This document shows positions 41,578-57,500 of a DNA stretch of 64,000 bases, piece after piece. Source of the DNA: Proteromonas lacertae (Eukaryota; Sar; Bigyra; Opalinata; Proteromonadidae). The notes under the pieces are model-generated. The model made no database searches, had not been told where the DNA came from, and was given only the letters and a program-made list of their open reading frames with translations. The stretch covers positions 1-64,000 of the forward strand of contig NGBS01001193.1 of NCBI GenBank assembly GCA_002245135.1. Direction: 5' to 3'. Each line of letters starts with the position of its first letter. Position 1 is the stretch's first letter. A program made the position numbers and the translations under genes.

Positions 41578-44500
41578 TTAAAGTTGTGATGGTTTTACTG
41601 GAAGAGTTGTCTCAGCTAAGTCTCTCTTTCTTCCATACACTGATTTACCTTGTACTTTGAATAAATATGCTAAATCTGGTTTTAATCCACGTTGCACAAA
41701 TATCTTTGTAATATCTGGAATTGGATTACTCATCATATCACCAGATTCAGGTTGAATGACATTACCATCAAACTGATACAAGTTTGGACCAAGTACTTTA
41801 GGAATACGTAAATAGAAAACGCCAACTTCGAAGTATTCATCCAAGAAAGTAATCTCCCAAGTATATCCATTATCCAACTTAGTTCTACTAACTGATACTC
41901 TTGGAATGCCTTTAACATTCTCAATAGCAGTTTGAATATCTTCAGGAGTGGCATCTACTGGTAAATCAATAGTACATTCCATCTTCTCACTGTTTGGATA
42001 TTTATAACATAATGAGAAATAACCTCTCAATGGTTTCATACCTTCCTTTATTCTTGAGATCACAGCAGTATCTATCATACTCTTCATCGTTGGTAAACGA
42101 TCTAAAGGTCTTACAAAATCGACATAACACTGTGGTCTTCCTTCTATTTCTGCTTCTGTTCCTGGTTCTTCAGTTTCTTCACCAGTGGTTGATTCTTCTT
42201 CAGTATCTGTCTTGGTGAAGTCATCATCTGTTCCTGTTCCTTCTTCATCATCTCCAGTACCTGTACCTAACTGTTCTTCATCATCATCATCTGTACTTGT
42301 GAATAAATCTTCACCATTATCATCTTTTGTAGAATCACCATCATTTTTAGTAGAATCATCTTCTGTTGTAGTATCATCTAATTCACGTTCTTCTAGATTC
42401 AATCTTCTTAATAAACCAGTTGGTTCATCATCTATTATATCATTATATGGAGTAAAGCATGTTACATCTACAGTATCTATTGCTGTGAAATTCTCAACTT
42501 GTTCTTTGATCAATTTTTCTAATTGAACATATGATTGTGGTATAGTTATCACTTTACTGATTTCATCTTCAAATCCTAATTGTATTTGTTCTGAACCATC
42601 TTTAATAATTATTCTTTGTCTTTCCATATATGGATATATATCATCATTCTCAGTTACCATTAGATTTCTTCTTCTTCTTCTTCTACTACTCTTATTATTA
42701 TCTTTGACTGGAGTTAATTGTGATTGTAATGTAACATTCTGTTTTCCTAATTTAAGTTGATTTGAATAATATAATAAATTATATTCAGTTATATCTAATA
42801 ATGGAGTTGGTTGGATTATTTCGACTCTTACACTTGTATTGGAGTGAGGTAATATATGTAATTCCATTTCACCATTATCTTTGAATATTTCTCTATTTAT
42901 TACTGCTGTTCCTGAATATGCTGAATAACCAATTGCATTCTTTGCAATAACATGACAATAATATGATGTATTTTGATATACTGGAATATTGATTTGCATT
43001 GGAGATGTACCATGAATCATTGAGTTTATTCTTACTATAAATTCTTCATTACTATTGGTGGATTTTAAGTCTTTTACTGTTAATATTGGTAATCTTCCAT
43101 AACCTGCATTGATAGTGTTTCTATGTGTAAAATGAATTTCATAAACACGAGTATCTCTCTTCACTAAATATAAATTATCAACGACTTTCATTCCTAATAT
43201 TCTTTCTTTTATAGTTTTCATTATTTTTTCATCATCATCACTAGATTCTATTTCAATTTCAGCAGTTTTATGTTTTTCATCATATTGTATAGCGAATTCA
43301 CCACTATATTGATTAATCATTATTGACTGTACTTCTTCAGTATAACTTCCTGGTAATATATCACATGATCCATATTGAATATGCTCAGCAAATGCAGATT
43401 TCTGTTGTTCTTTTGGATTGGGTATTGATATATTAAATGTATCTAATTCACCACATACACCATTAATTGTAACAAAGTAAACATAAGCCTCACCTTTCTG
43501 TTCACAAGTCAATTCTATTGGATAATTAATATCCTTTGTAGTTCCTGTTAATCTTTGTAATGCTTCTCTTATTCTTGATAAAGCAGTATCACCATTTCCA
43601 ACTTTTATTCTTTCAGTTAATCCACCCCATGATATATCTATATCTTCACCAGTATCTACTGTAGTTTCTATCTTTTGAATATCTGGATGTCTTATTATAT
43701 CTTTAACTATTACATGCTCACTACTGAATGTAGATACATTATCACATTCTAATCTATAACTTGTAATATCACTACCACCATTATATAATGGTTTTGACCA
43801 TTTTAATATCAAATTATTGGATAATCCTTCTAATAGTGTAACTGATGTTGGTTCTGTACTAATTGTATTTTTCATTACTATATTCTTCAATTCTATTGGT
43901 TTACTATAACCCAATGAATTATGAGCTGATATTCTTATATTGTATGGAGTATTTGGTAATATTCCTGGATAATTTGTATCATACATAAAGTTGTAATTAT
44001 TAGCTTCTTCTGGTTTTAAGAATAATATTTCATTAGATTCAGTCTTTGGAGCATAATTGGTACATTTATCATCAATATACAATGTTGAATTTGAATCTAA
44101 ATCTTGTTCATATACAGAGAATCTAGCGTTTGTATATTGACTATGATAGATTATATAATTATAGAATGTATTTATATAAGTATCAATAATAACAACTACT
44201 TTATATTCTTCTAATAGTTTAGTAAATTCTTCACTTGTTATATTCACTGGAATACACATTTCTTTTGTCTGTTTCTTATTATTATTTTCTTCTGTAATTA
44301 ATAATTTAAAGTAAAATGATGTAATTTTGGGAGATGCTGATCTTCTCAACATAATGTGTTCTGTTGTTGGAGGAGAACCAATTAAGGTTGAATATGGTAA
44401 TATTTTGTATGGATAAATTATATTAATTTCTAATCCAAGAGATGTTATTGATGATGGTTGAACTGTGAATGTTTTTAAATCAAATTGTCTAGAAATAAAT

Positions 44501-47500
44501 AATAACTCTATTTCTTTACCAATCATTGATGTAGAAAATGCTTTAACAAACACACCTTCTTCATCATTTTCTTCTTCTATCAAACTGAACTTTATATTTT
44601 CATCATTTTCTAAATGTAAAGTTACTATATTCAACTTATTTTCTACTCCTATCACAGTGAATTTATAATCTGATATATATATCACACTATCATTATGAAT
44701 ATTATCAAGTGAACTACAGTGTAATTCGAATGTTAAGTTTGATTTATGATATAATTTATATACACCATTCAATTGCTCTTTTATCTTATCAACAAATACC
44801 AAGACTTTACCAACAACATCCATTTCTTTAAGTGAATTCTCAATAGAAGATTCATCCATATAATCTATTCTAATATCTTTTGAATATTCATCACCAATTC
44901 TAAATCTGAAAGAACCTTCTATTTGTGATGCTGCTTTAAATACTACTTTAATAGGTCTAATAACATTCACATTTGTATAAACAAAACTACTTTCTACATA
45001 CAAATCAAATGATTCATATTCAGTAAAGAATACTATATCATATCTCAATACATCACCTACTAATGTTCTCTTGATCATAGTATGAATATGATATGTGGAT
45101 AAAAACAATTGTTGTAATTCAATTGATGATATAAGTGGAGATATTCCATATATTGCAGTGTTATTATAATATATTGTAAATGTACCTGTACTATCTCTAT
45201 TACTAATATATGGTGATAATATTATTGTTTGTACATCTTTTCTATCATGACAGGATATATCCATATTTATATTCTTATCTAAATATGTTGGACATGATTC
45301 AGTATTGTAAGGTATATATTTATAACCATATAAATCAGCTTTATTACCTTCAGCAAACAATGATTCTGTAGTGATATATCTGTTATTAATCAATTCTAAT
45401 TCATAAACTGTATCTATTACTGTATCGTCATATTCAATTATCCATCTATATGACTTATCAACTGTATTAATTGTCTTTTGTACTGTTACATGACCAATTG
45501 GTTCTAAATTCATTAATACATTGGCTATTTCAACTTCACTTGCATTTACATCAAATGGATATGATATATACTCATCATATTTAAACTGAATATTACCACT
45601 TGGATATTCATTCAATACATCAGTTGATTTGATTATAATAATTTGTTTTGGATATACAAAACTATCATCTGGAGTTCTATACCATTCTATTCTATATTGG
45701 TCAACATTTTCATCATTAATTTCATTTTTATTATTACCAAAGAACAATTCTAATTCTGTTTCACTTCTTATTGTATAATCTATATTACTCAATTGTCTTG
45801 GCTTTGTTCCTATTTCATATGAAATTGGTTTTATTCCTCTTCCAATATTTTGTATTGTATCTGATGAATCACTATTTACTCCATATGTATTAGTTACATA
45901 TGATTTTATATATACTGATTTACCAACAGTTTCATTATGAATTAAATAGGAACTCTGTGGGTAAATACCTCTTTGAATTTCTTCAACATAACATCTCTTA
46001 ATACATTCAGAATCTGTACTACATTTCAATAATGGTAAATCACCTGTATTATCAATAAATGTAATCATATAAACACGTCCATTTGTACTATAATCTATAG
46101 TAATTTCAACTTTACCAATATTGGATGATTTCTCTAATTCTTGTCTTAATTCATCAATATTTGTCTTTAATTCATATTCCACTTCACTAATTTCATTATC
46201 ATTATCATCATAACTTCAGTTTAATAATTCCATTACAATTATCAAAATCATCAGATTCTACATTAATTGATTGAATTTCATATTGTTTAGCTGTTAATGG
46301 TATTGTATAATTATACAATTTTGGTATTTCTCCATTCTTTACTAATTTCACATCAAAGTTACCATTATTTGATTGTATTTCTATATCACTCATATTTATT
46401 TGTCCATAGTAAGATGTAAATGTAACAAACCATATATATTCATTAATATTCGATGGACCATATCTTTCTACATTTACTGTACCAACTGCATCTAATTTTT
46501 CTATTGTATTCTTCACTGTAAATGCATCTGCATTGAATGGAATTGGATCTGTTCTTTGTTTTACATATATTAATGATCCAATTAAATCATCTTCACATTT
46601 CTCTATTTTATCATCTTCAATTTGAATATAAGCTTTTCCATTAATATAGAATATGTCAGAAATGATATAATCAGATAATTCTGTTTCTTCAATTGTTAAT
46701 GAACCATTATCACATTTAGTTATTTGACCAATTAAATTGCTTCTTCTATATATTACATCATTCTCATTGACAGTATTGGCTAAACCTCTTGTTAATTTAA
46801 CTATATCTCCTGTAATTGATAAAACTACATATTCATCATCATTAATTCTAATCTCTTCATTTTCAAATAATGTTTTATCTGAATTCCTTGTAGTTATTAA
46901 TTTAATCTCATTTTTACCTCTTATTCCTTTAGCTTTAAGATTAGTTTCTATATAATTACCAATAACATTAAAGCCAATATTGAATTGTTGACCATTCAAA
47001 TAATCAGTAACACCAATTGTAGATTGTGAATATATTTGAATAACTGGTAATTCTAAACCATTCGAACCTCTCTGTAATTCAATTATCTTTACTGTTGGAT
47101 TATTATTAGCATCATTATTATTACATCCTTCTGATGTTGTAGTCATTAATAACACATTCTTATTATCAGAATAAACACTAACAAATTCAACGAAATAACC
47201 ATTATTATGTGAAGTAACATTGACATCTTTGATACTTGGCAATAATGCTAATTCTTGTCTGATTGTTTCACTGTTATTATATTCCATTGTAATACAACTT
47301 GTAGAATATCCTTCAAATTTAATTCTATATTTCAATCCAATCTCTTCTTTCTTATAGATAATAGATTGTATTTCATTGATTTCTATATTATATTGAATTG
47401 TTACACTCTCCACAGCTGCACCATTTGAACCTTGTGGATTATTAATATCAGGTATTGATATATTGATATATATATTATGATCAGAATATGTATATAAATT

Positions 47501-50500
47501 ACCAGATGGAGTAATTGGCTTACCATATGCTCTATATGGATATGGTGTTGTATAGATTTCACCTATTCTACCACTCTCACTAACTGAGTATAATCTGAAG
47601 TAATATTCTAATCCTGGTATTAAATAAGAAACTACAGCTTTGTATCTATTATTTATTATTATTATTATTATTATTAGTATTTTCTTCTAATAATAATCGA
47701 TTATCAGTTGATGTTTCTGGTTTTGTTGTTGTTGTTGTTGCTAATACTGTCATTGATCCTAATGGTTTTATTTCTTCAGCTGTACAATCACTCTCTTCAT
47801 TATCTTCACTACTAGTATTATTATCATAATCAATAAATGAACAGTTATATGAGAATGATATAGATGGATCATATTCTACTACATAATAACTAATTGGATC
47901 AGATGTATTAATATAAGATGGAGAATTCCATTGTAATTCTATTGTTGTACCATCAACAACAATAATTTCAATATTCTGAGGACGAGATGAAGATGATTTG
48001 TTTTTCATTTGGTGTATAAGTGATTGAATTTCGTAAAGGTGATATATGATCTGTATAAGATTGAACAACACATGTAGGATGGCTCATTGATATTTGATTC
48101 ATAATCAAAATGATAATAACTTTGACCTCTTTGTAATGGTTTCTTACTATCTATTGCTATTATTGTATCACTAACTACTTCATTATCTATTAATAATCCT
48201 GTACTAATCACTTCTAAATATCCTTCAATATCACCATTATAATAGATATCTTCATATTGAACATCCCATATATAACCATTATCTATATTTGTTCTTCTTA
48301 CTATTACTTTATCTATTGTGGAAATTGATTGTAATGCTTCTTCTAATATTGTTGAAGCTGCATTGTATGGTATTGCTGTTGATATTTCATTATGGAACTT
48401 CAAATAGAATGAACCTGACAATTTACTATATTCATTAGTATATAATGTTATTCTATCAATATGTGGAATATATAATATTGAATTAGCTGATATATAATTC
48501 ACTTGATTATTACACATCACAACATATAATGTTATTGGATTTCCACCATCATTCTGAGACTTTGAGAAACTAAATCTTAATCTTTCCGATGATAATGGTA
48601 TTAATGATAATTGTTTTGGTGGATAAGCATCAGTTGGTTTAACTATTATACTCTTTATATCAGAATAACCACTACAATATAATATATTACAAGCAGATAA
48701 TCTGAAGTAATATTCAGCAGTTTCATTCAATTCAGTCAAATGATATTCTTCAGTTTCATATAATGATAATCCAGCAATTACTTCACTTTGAGCTCTTAGA
48801 TAATGTGCATTAAAGAATAATTTCTGTGGTTCAACAGCTGATGTTTGTGTTATTAACCATTTATAACCATTATTATATTCCATTTCAGTAATTTCAATTG
48901 CACCAATGATCTGTAATTGTTCTAACGCATTGATTATATCATTCTTAGTGATATTTTCATGTTGAATTGGTATTGTTCTTGTCTTTAAGTATAATGGATA
49001 AATATTATTATAAACATCACCACTTACTCTATATTTTGACTTCAATTTATAATCATAATACTCACCTAATATAAAGCTATCTCCAATCTTATCAGTATTA
49101 TTATCATAAACAGTAAATTGTGATAATGGATTAATTGGATCTCCTAAACTTATATAATCACCAGGCAATAATTTATATTCTGATTCGGTTGTATATTCAA
49201 CAATTTGTTTTGTTTCTTCATCTAGTTTTGCAGTTCCATAGAATGTATTTAATCTTAATAAATAGCCATAATTAACTTCATCTTCTTTTGTTAATGTATA
49301 TTTAACATTTGGTTGATCTAATTCACATACAACTATCATTCTACTTACTAATTCATCATTACCTGAATAAAGGAAATTGTCACTTACTTCATCAATAACT
49401 GGAGATGTACAAACTCTATATTCTTTACCATTTACATTTATATATTCTGTTGGATATACAGTTACATTCACTTCTGTGATTATTTCAAAGTAATTATTAC
49501 CACTTTCTCCTTTTATACAATTCTTACATAAAGGTTTTTCTATATTATAATTCTTATTGTCATAATTATTATCACCTACGTACAAATAGAATGGATTATG
49601 TATTTGTGAACGAGTTGAACTACTGATTAATGTATAAACTCTTCTATTTACTGGTAATCTAATCTGAGTTGTACTGTTTTCATTGAAATCATCTGTTAAT
49701 GAATAATCTAATTTATAATATTCTATTTCACTTCCTCCATTATTCACGTTATTATCATATTTCACTATAACTGAAGTTTTATTATAATTTTCTAAGTATA
49801 TAACAGGTGTTGATGGTGTTCTAATGAATTTGATGATTATTGAATCACTTGGTTCACTCAAGCCAAATATATTATGTCCTGAAACTCTGCACCAATATTC
49901 TACACCAATTTCTAATCTTTCTAATAATGTGGTTGTTTCTTCAGATTCTTTAGTTTCATATCCTACTGGATAAATACCTTTTTCTCTTAATGTAATAATA
50001 GCAACAGCTGTATTATCTACTTTAATGTCATTAATATTATCCTTATAATCATAATGTAATGTAATTAAATATTTAATTGATTTACTATCAGTATTTTCTT
50101 TACTTCTTTCAATTGATACTGATCTAATACTTGGTAATAGATTCAATGCAGTTTGAATATCACTCATTGCATATTCTTTATACAATCTATAAGTAGAATA
50201 ATTACCAACTGTAATAATAAATGGATTATCATTACTCATAATCTCCAATTCAATCATTCTTTCAACACCATGTGGAATACTTGTAACATTATCAACTGGA
50301 TAATATTCAATATAATAACTATCAACATTATAAGGTAAGTAAGGAGCATTCCAATTCAATGTAACTGATGAATCACTCTTATATGTATATTTCAAATATG
50401 TTGGTTGATCTAATATATCTATTGGAACTAATGATTGTGGTGTTGAATATTGGTAATCACTGAATGACATAATGTTGTTAGTAACAACTCTTATATAATA

Positions 50501-53500
50501 TCTAGAACCATGCTTTAGATTAGTAATGAAATGATAAAACTTTGTTATTGTTACTTTATCACTCTTTAAGAATTGTGGTGAAGTACTCCATTCAATTGTA
50601 TATGATACATTTTTACCTGTATAAATAGGTTCATCGAATTGTACAAACAATGTATCTTTATTAACATAATATAACTCCAAGTTTCTTACTGGATCTGGAC
50701 CTTGAGGTATTGTTGAGAATTGCTTAACATCTGATATTTCGCCATAATCCTAATGGTGAATGTGGGAATACTCTGATATAATATTTATATAAAGATGAAA
50801 GATTTGATATTCTTGTTGTAAATGGAGCAATTTCATTGGGTAATACTGAATAAACTATTCTTTGATAATCTGTATATGCTGGAATACTATATTTGTCGAT
50901 TATTGTAATGTTATTCTCACAGTTTTCATCTAATTTATCATGATAACATGCAATTGTTACATTAAAATCATTATCTCTTATATTATAATACATAATCTGA
51001 TATTCATCACTATCTCCTGTTATATTTACAAAACCAATACTTGCAATATTATTTATCTCTTGTTGAAGTATATCAAAGTCCATATTAGATGTTAATAATG
51101 TCGTATATTCACTATCATTGAACAATAATCTATATCTACTAACACCCTCAATTCCATGTGTTAAATAACTAAATTCATCAAATGAAACATTTGATATTTC
51201 TATCAAATAACTATCAATAATTCCACCTTCTGGATTTAATGGTGAATAAATAACAATATCCATTGAAGAACTTTGACATTTCTTATCACAGTCGTTTACT
51301 GGTATTACACTATAACCTGTTTTCTTTGATTTACTCATTGGAGTCATATTTCCATAAACATATTCACCATAGCCAAGTGAATTTAATACTCTTATTCTTG
51401 TATATATTGTTTCACCAGGTATTAAATTGGATATTATTTGTTGATAAGTTGTTGGTGTTGTTGTTGATGATGATGATGAATTTGAACTAACTAAAAGTCT
51501 TATTTTTTCTTCTTCCTCTTCATTATTTGCTTGCATTTACTATTACTTGTAATCTTGTATATTCATTGAAATTTTCATTATTAGAATAATCTAATTCAAA
51601 ATATTCAGGTACAACACCACTTTCTCGGTTAACATAATCCCAACTAATCATAAATGATGTAGAGTTGAATTTATTTGGATAAGAATCTTCATTATAATTA
51701 TTACCAATTGTATAATTCTCCACTTTTGATGGAATTTGTCTTGGAATAACTACTTCTTGACATTCACTTATAGATTCTGGACAAATCGCAATACCTAAAT
51801 TACTGGGTAATGATTCATATCCATTGTAGGCAGTTATTGTTATATTATATTCACTACCAGGTTCTGATATAGTAATATTACCATTACAATCAGTTTTATT
51901 ACATATTACATCACTTGCACTTATATTATAATTCTCTTCATCATCATCAACAATACAATAAACTTTATAATATGTAATATCATTACCATTATCTTTAATA
52001 TCATTATTCCAGTATAATATCAAATTCTCTTTATTGTTTATATCAGGTAAAACTCTTAAATTATTTGGTCTTGATGGAGATGCTGTTGGTTTGGCACTCT
52101 TTGGTTCTGTTGCTTCTCCTTTACCAATTTCAGTGATTACACTTAGTCTAATATAATAATCTTTACCTGGAACTAATGTATTTTTATTTATCACTAATTC
52201 TGTAGTTATTTTAATATTTTCACTTGTTATTGTTATACCTTCATCCTCTAAATTCATATATTCTATTGTTATTGTTGCAATAGTGTTATTGACAAACATT
52301 TTGACTGTTTTATTCAAATAATCTTTCAACTGTTCATCATTAACAGATGGGAAAGTAAAGCTCTTTTTATCAGTTCCTTTCTTAATTGTAAATGAATTAT
52401 CTATTATATCCTCTAAAGTAATCATTGTTACATCATTTCCTAATCTAAACATACATCCATCAATACATTGATTCTCATCTTTAGATACAATATAATCAAA
52501 TGAACCATCAACTTCATCACATCTTTCATCTCCACACCATTCTATTAAATATTTAACTATTTCTTTACCACCATTTATATCAGCAAAACCATCTTTATTG
52601 TGTTTTGGGGCTTCAAAATATACGTTAATTACATCAGGAGTTTCAGGTAAAATGGTTAAATTAAATACTTCAACCATTGGTGGTAATTTAAATGTTGGTT
52701 TATCTGATGAAGATGATTGCTCTGTATAAACATAATGACTGAAGAAGACAATTCCACTTTCTTCAATAATATTATATGAACAAACTCTAACATAATAAAC
52801 AACATTATCTGTTAATCCTTCTATTTGATATTCAGTACTACTACTATCATTTACATAACTATAATGATAATCAGATTGGAATAATGGATCTGATGAATAT
52901 TCAACTAAGTAACCACTAACATCTTTATACTCTTCAATCATATCCCATCTTAATCCAATACTATTTGAATTAACAATAACACCACTCAAATTAACAACTG
53001 GTGATGGATTTGATTTATATAAATATATTCCATTCACATTGAACTTATAAGCTCTGATTGAGAGAGTTACATTGCTATTATCTTCATCTTCATCATTAGG
53101 TGTTGCTAATACATTTTCAAGTCTTCTATTACCATCAGTTGGTTTATTTTCTTCTATTTCATTATCTCCATAACATTCACCATTCTCATTATAATAATAG
53201 ATAATATAAATATATAATCCATCTTGCAGTGGTGGATATTTCTTTATTGTCATACTTGTATTCTTTGGTATATCATAATCATCATTTAATTTCTCAATTA
53301 TTCTATCATTTGTCATATCATCTCCTAACAAGTAAAAACCACAATTCAATCCATCAGTATATACTGTAGCAACTGTTGGATCACTATAACCAATTTGTGT
53401 GAATGATAACACTCTTACATAATAGTAATTATTTGGTGCTAAACCACTAACAAGATAAGAGAATGAATCATCTTCAGGATTTATATCATTATAACAATAA

Positions 53501-54530
53501 GATGTTGAATTTTCAAACTTATCATTGGTTGATACTTCAATATAGTAATGAATAATCTTTGCATCACCATCATATTGTGGTTTTGACCAATACACTAATA
53601 TTGATGTTTCACTATAAGATGTAATAACAACATCTCTTGGAGGTGATGGTGTAACTTTACTTGGATGAATTGGATAGGATATATTAGTAGAAACACTTTC
53701 AATTGAATGATTATAACCACCTACAGCTGTTATTTTAGCATAATATGTTTGATATTCATTCAAATTAGAGATAATTGTTGTTTCAGGTAAACCTCCTCTT
53801 GTTATTCTTATTGATTCTACTCTTGGCTTTGTTCCTTGTAATGTTCCACCATAAGCTGTAGTATCATTTGTATTCTTCAATGTTGATACATGTAATTGAG
53901 CTAATTGTTTTCTATTGCTATTACTATTTCTACTTCCAATAAATGTGATATCATAAACATAACTAAATCTAGTGATTGGTGGAGGTGTTGGTTTGTATGG
54001 TAGTTTTGTTAATTTTACTTCAATATCATATGGTAATGGTAATTGTGTTAAGTAGTTCTTAAAACCATCAGCTGTTATACCAATTGCAGGAATATCATCA
54101 GTGTAATGATTCAAATAGAACACTTTGAATGTACCATTCAAATCTTCAGCTTCTGTTGATACAACAATTCTTTGAACTTCATCTACTGGTTCAATATTTA
54201 CACTTTGTTCTTGGATGTATATATCATTGTAACTATAATCAATACGATAATAATCAACCAATTGTTCACTTAATGTGAAAGAAGGAATCCAATTCAATGT
54301 AACGGTTGATTGATCATGTACAATACTTGTTAATTGTTCAACAGGTTGTGGATAATTGTTCAAATACACTAATCTTGTTACATATTGTAATTCACTGTAT
54401 GAATTCAATTCTTTTGGATAATTTGTTACAGCTACTGATATGAAATAGGGTAAACCAGTGATTAGGTTAGTTAGTTTATATTGATGATTAATGATTTCTT
54501 CAGATGGTATAACAATCCTCTTTCATAAAT
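41578..54530 (-). CDS. C-terminal, fibronectin type III-rich part of the giant secreted protein
   Basis: Continuation of the gene entering at 64000. Long frames 54408-51523, 51536-50724, 50680-48005, 48071-47649, 47413-46208 and 46182-41578 follow each other with no intron-like sequence between them and share the same modules, so they are one coding region with about seven frame breaks. About fifteen fibronectin type III domains are visible through strands such as 'SILVYWSKPQYDG', 'SNNLILKWSKPLYNGG' and linkers such as 'NSLGYGEY'. Between some of them lie inserted modules of the pattern 'NAS..M...L..IG.V.V.R...NGY.W.ITF'. At about 50745, deleting one T gives 'SPLGYGEISDV', a classic fn3 G strand. 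Near the end are six consecutive arginines (about 42666-42683) and a long Asp/Glu/Thr tract (about 42150-42330). The protein ends 'TLPVKPSQL' at 41578 with no transmembrane helix, so it is probably secreted or held by partners. Confidence 0.8.
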
Positions 54531-57500
54531 GGAGTGTTTGATTTAGGATATTTAATTGATTCAATTCTTCCTATTTTGGCTTCTCCACTATTTACTGTTA
54601 TTAAATCTACAGATCCACTGCTTAATTTATCTAAATAATAGATTGTATAAATATATTGCTTTTTATTCTCATCTCTAACTTTATCAATATCTATTTCTCC
54701 TATATCATTATATAAATCCATTAAATCGGTCTTCATATCATATCCACTAGTAATTGATGCTTTATATGAATTTGACAATTGATTCTTATATGATAATACA
54801 AATTCTTTATTTTCATCAATGAAATTAACTATTATTTGTTGATTTGCATAACCATCATATCTCTTTGTTAACTGAGTTGTATTTAATTCAGTTCCATTCG
54901 TATAAACAGTAAATTTAGAACCACAAGTTCCTTCTAAGAATTTGAATACTATAACTTTCTCTTGTTTTTCATCATCATTATAAATATATAAATCAGTTAA
55001 ACCAATAAATGAATAACTCTTTAATGATTTAATCAATTCATATTTATCTAAAATACTCAATGAATGTGTTAAATGATAATCACAATTAATAACAATTTCA
55101 CTATATTTATAATCAATATTTGTTTGATATGAATAAATTGAATTATATAAATAATGTCTTGGTGGTTTAATATGAGGAGTATTATCCATTACATCGTATT
55201 TAATCTTATAATAGGTTAAGTCATTTCCATTATTACTGTCTTCTTCAAATGTTAATAATATTTCAGTTGGACTTGTTGATACAGCAGAAATTGACTTTAA
55301 CTTTGATGGAATTGTAAATGGCTTGATTAATTCAGGATAACTATATCCATAAGAAGAATATCCTAAGTTGTTATAAGCGTATAAAGTCAAATTATATTCT
55401 ACACCAGTTACTAATCCAGTAATAGTAAATTTATAAGAACATTCTATAGAACTATTACAATGTTTATCATTAATAATCTCATGAGTTATCACATCTTCAG
55501 GTGATTTGGATGGTGTTATTTTCAATAAATATTTAATAATTGGAGAACCTCCATCACATTCTGGTATTGTATAAGTCATAAATATTGTCTTTTCATCTGT
55601 ACATTTTGCATATGTTATTGTTGGTAAATCAGGAGGTAAATAAGGTGGTGATAGTTTGTGAGGTATTGATATTTGACTATAACCTAATCCTCTTTCATTA
55701 TAGGGAGATATTCTTACTGTATATTCAATACCAACTTCTAAATTGTGAATAATATAACTATATTGTGATTCTTCAGTATTATTCTCTACTTTGTATATGA
55801 TTGATTGATAAGTATCTGGTGTTTTATATTCTACTCTTGGAGTTAATATTGGTGCTTTACTACATTCATTACCACTACTCAACCATTTATATTCTGTAAC
55901 TACTTTTAACTCATCATTTGAATAAATTTTTATAATATATTTTTTACTCTTTTCATCTAATACAACGATACTTCTTCTAATTGATTTAAGTGAATCTAAT
56001 GAAGCAGTTATTTCTGCAATTGATGATTCATCACTTAAATATCTGGAATATTCACCATTAATCATGAATTGATATCTATTGCAATCTTCACTATCATTCA
56101 TTTCATATTCTTGTGGAATAAATACTTGATCAGCTGGATAATATTCTATTAAATATGATTCAATATTAGATCCTTGATTATCTCTAGATGGTTCAAATAC
56201 AACCTCCAATGAAGAAATCACTTCTTTAGTTGTTATATTTCCGATCTTTTCTAATCTGGACAATTGTATTGAATTAAATAGAATCTGATTGGCTGTCTTC
56301 ATTGGTATTACTGGATTTGGATTAATTGCCCAATCACCTAATCCCATTCCATTGTAAGCAGCAACTCTGATATAATAAGTCAAACCAGCAGTTAAACCTT
56401 CAATTACATATTCAGTTTCTTTAATTTCAATTATTGCAGTTTCTGTTTCACTATAATCACTATTCAAACTCCATTGAACATAATATTTTCTATTTTCTTT
56501 ATTGCCATTCCAAGAAGTTGGCTCAACCCAATACACTCTTAATTTTGTACTATTTTGTTCAAATAAGTAAACTTCAACATGATTTACTGGTGTTGGTTCA
56601 CTTTGTGGAATTGCTTCTAAATAGATTGGTTCACTTTCTAAATCTTCATCATTAATAGCAACAATTGATACATTCACAAAACTACCTGGTTCTAAATCAG
56701 AGATAATATAAGTGTATGTATAAGTTGATGTTAATAAGATTGTATCATTAAAATCATATGAATAAGTTTCATTATCACTATAGTAATCTGTTGTATCAGA
56801 ATCTGTAAATGAATCATCTTTACCATCATCTGTTACAGTTCCTTCCCTTAATTCTTCAGCTTCTTCTAATTTCAATTCTCTACTTTCTCTATCACTACCA
56901 CCTTCAATAGTCCATTCTATTCTGTATGATACAATGGTTGAACCACCATCATCATTTGGTCTACTCCATGTTAAATTCAATTGAGTATTACTATAAACAG
57001 TCAAAGTGGCATTTGTAACTACTTCAGGTTCAATTGGTTCAGGAATAACAGTAGTTTGATAAGCTTGAACATTCTCTGGATTATGTAATAAATAATTAGA
57101 TGGTATTACTACCTTTGGTTGACTAATAGATTGCCAATACAATTGTATTAATCCTAAATCCATAGAATCTCTATATTCTACTTTAATCTCATAATACTGA
57201 TGAGCCATAAGAGTAATTTTACCATCTGCTTCTAAATACTCAGTATTAATATCAATATTATCACCATAATGTGATATTAATAATTGATTATCAATCCATA
57301 AGTTACAACCATCATTATATCTGCAGGTAAATGTATATTCTTCACTAAATATTGGTTGAATATAACCAATCCATCTAATAGAAACTATATCTTTCTCATC
57401 ACCATATATTTCATCAGTCCAATAGAAATCAATATTACTATCAACTCTTTTACCTAATTCAGAACTTGTCAACCAATGAGATGCATGATAAGATCCTAAT

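Noticed and set aside
33882-54540. Stop-coupled +1 frameshifting as a general rule in this genome
   Set aside because: Attractive because most breaks allow it, but conserved sequence at 50745, in the acyltransferase near 37645-37740 and in SLC35 near 1030 requires the frame change upstream of the stop or in another direction. Kept only as a possibility for tandem kinase 2.
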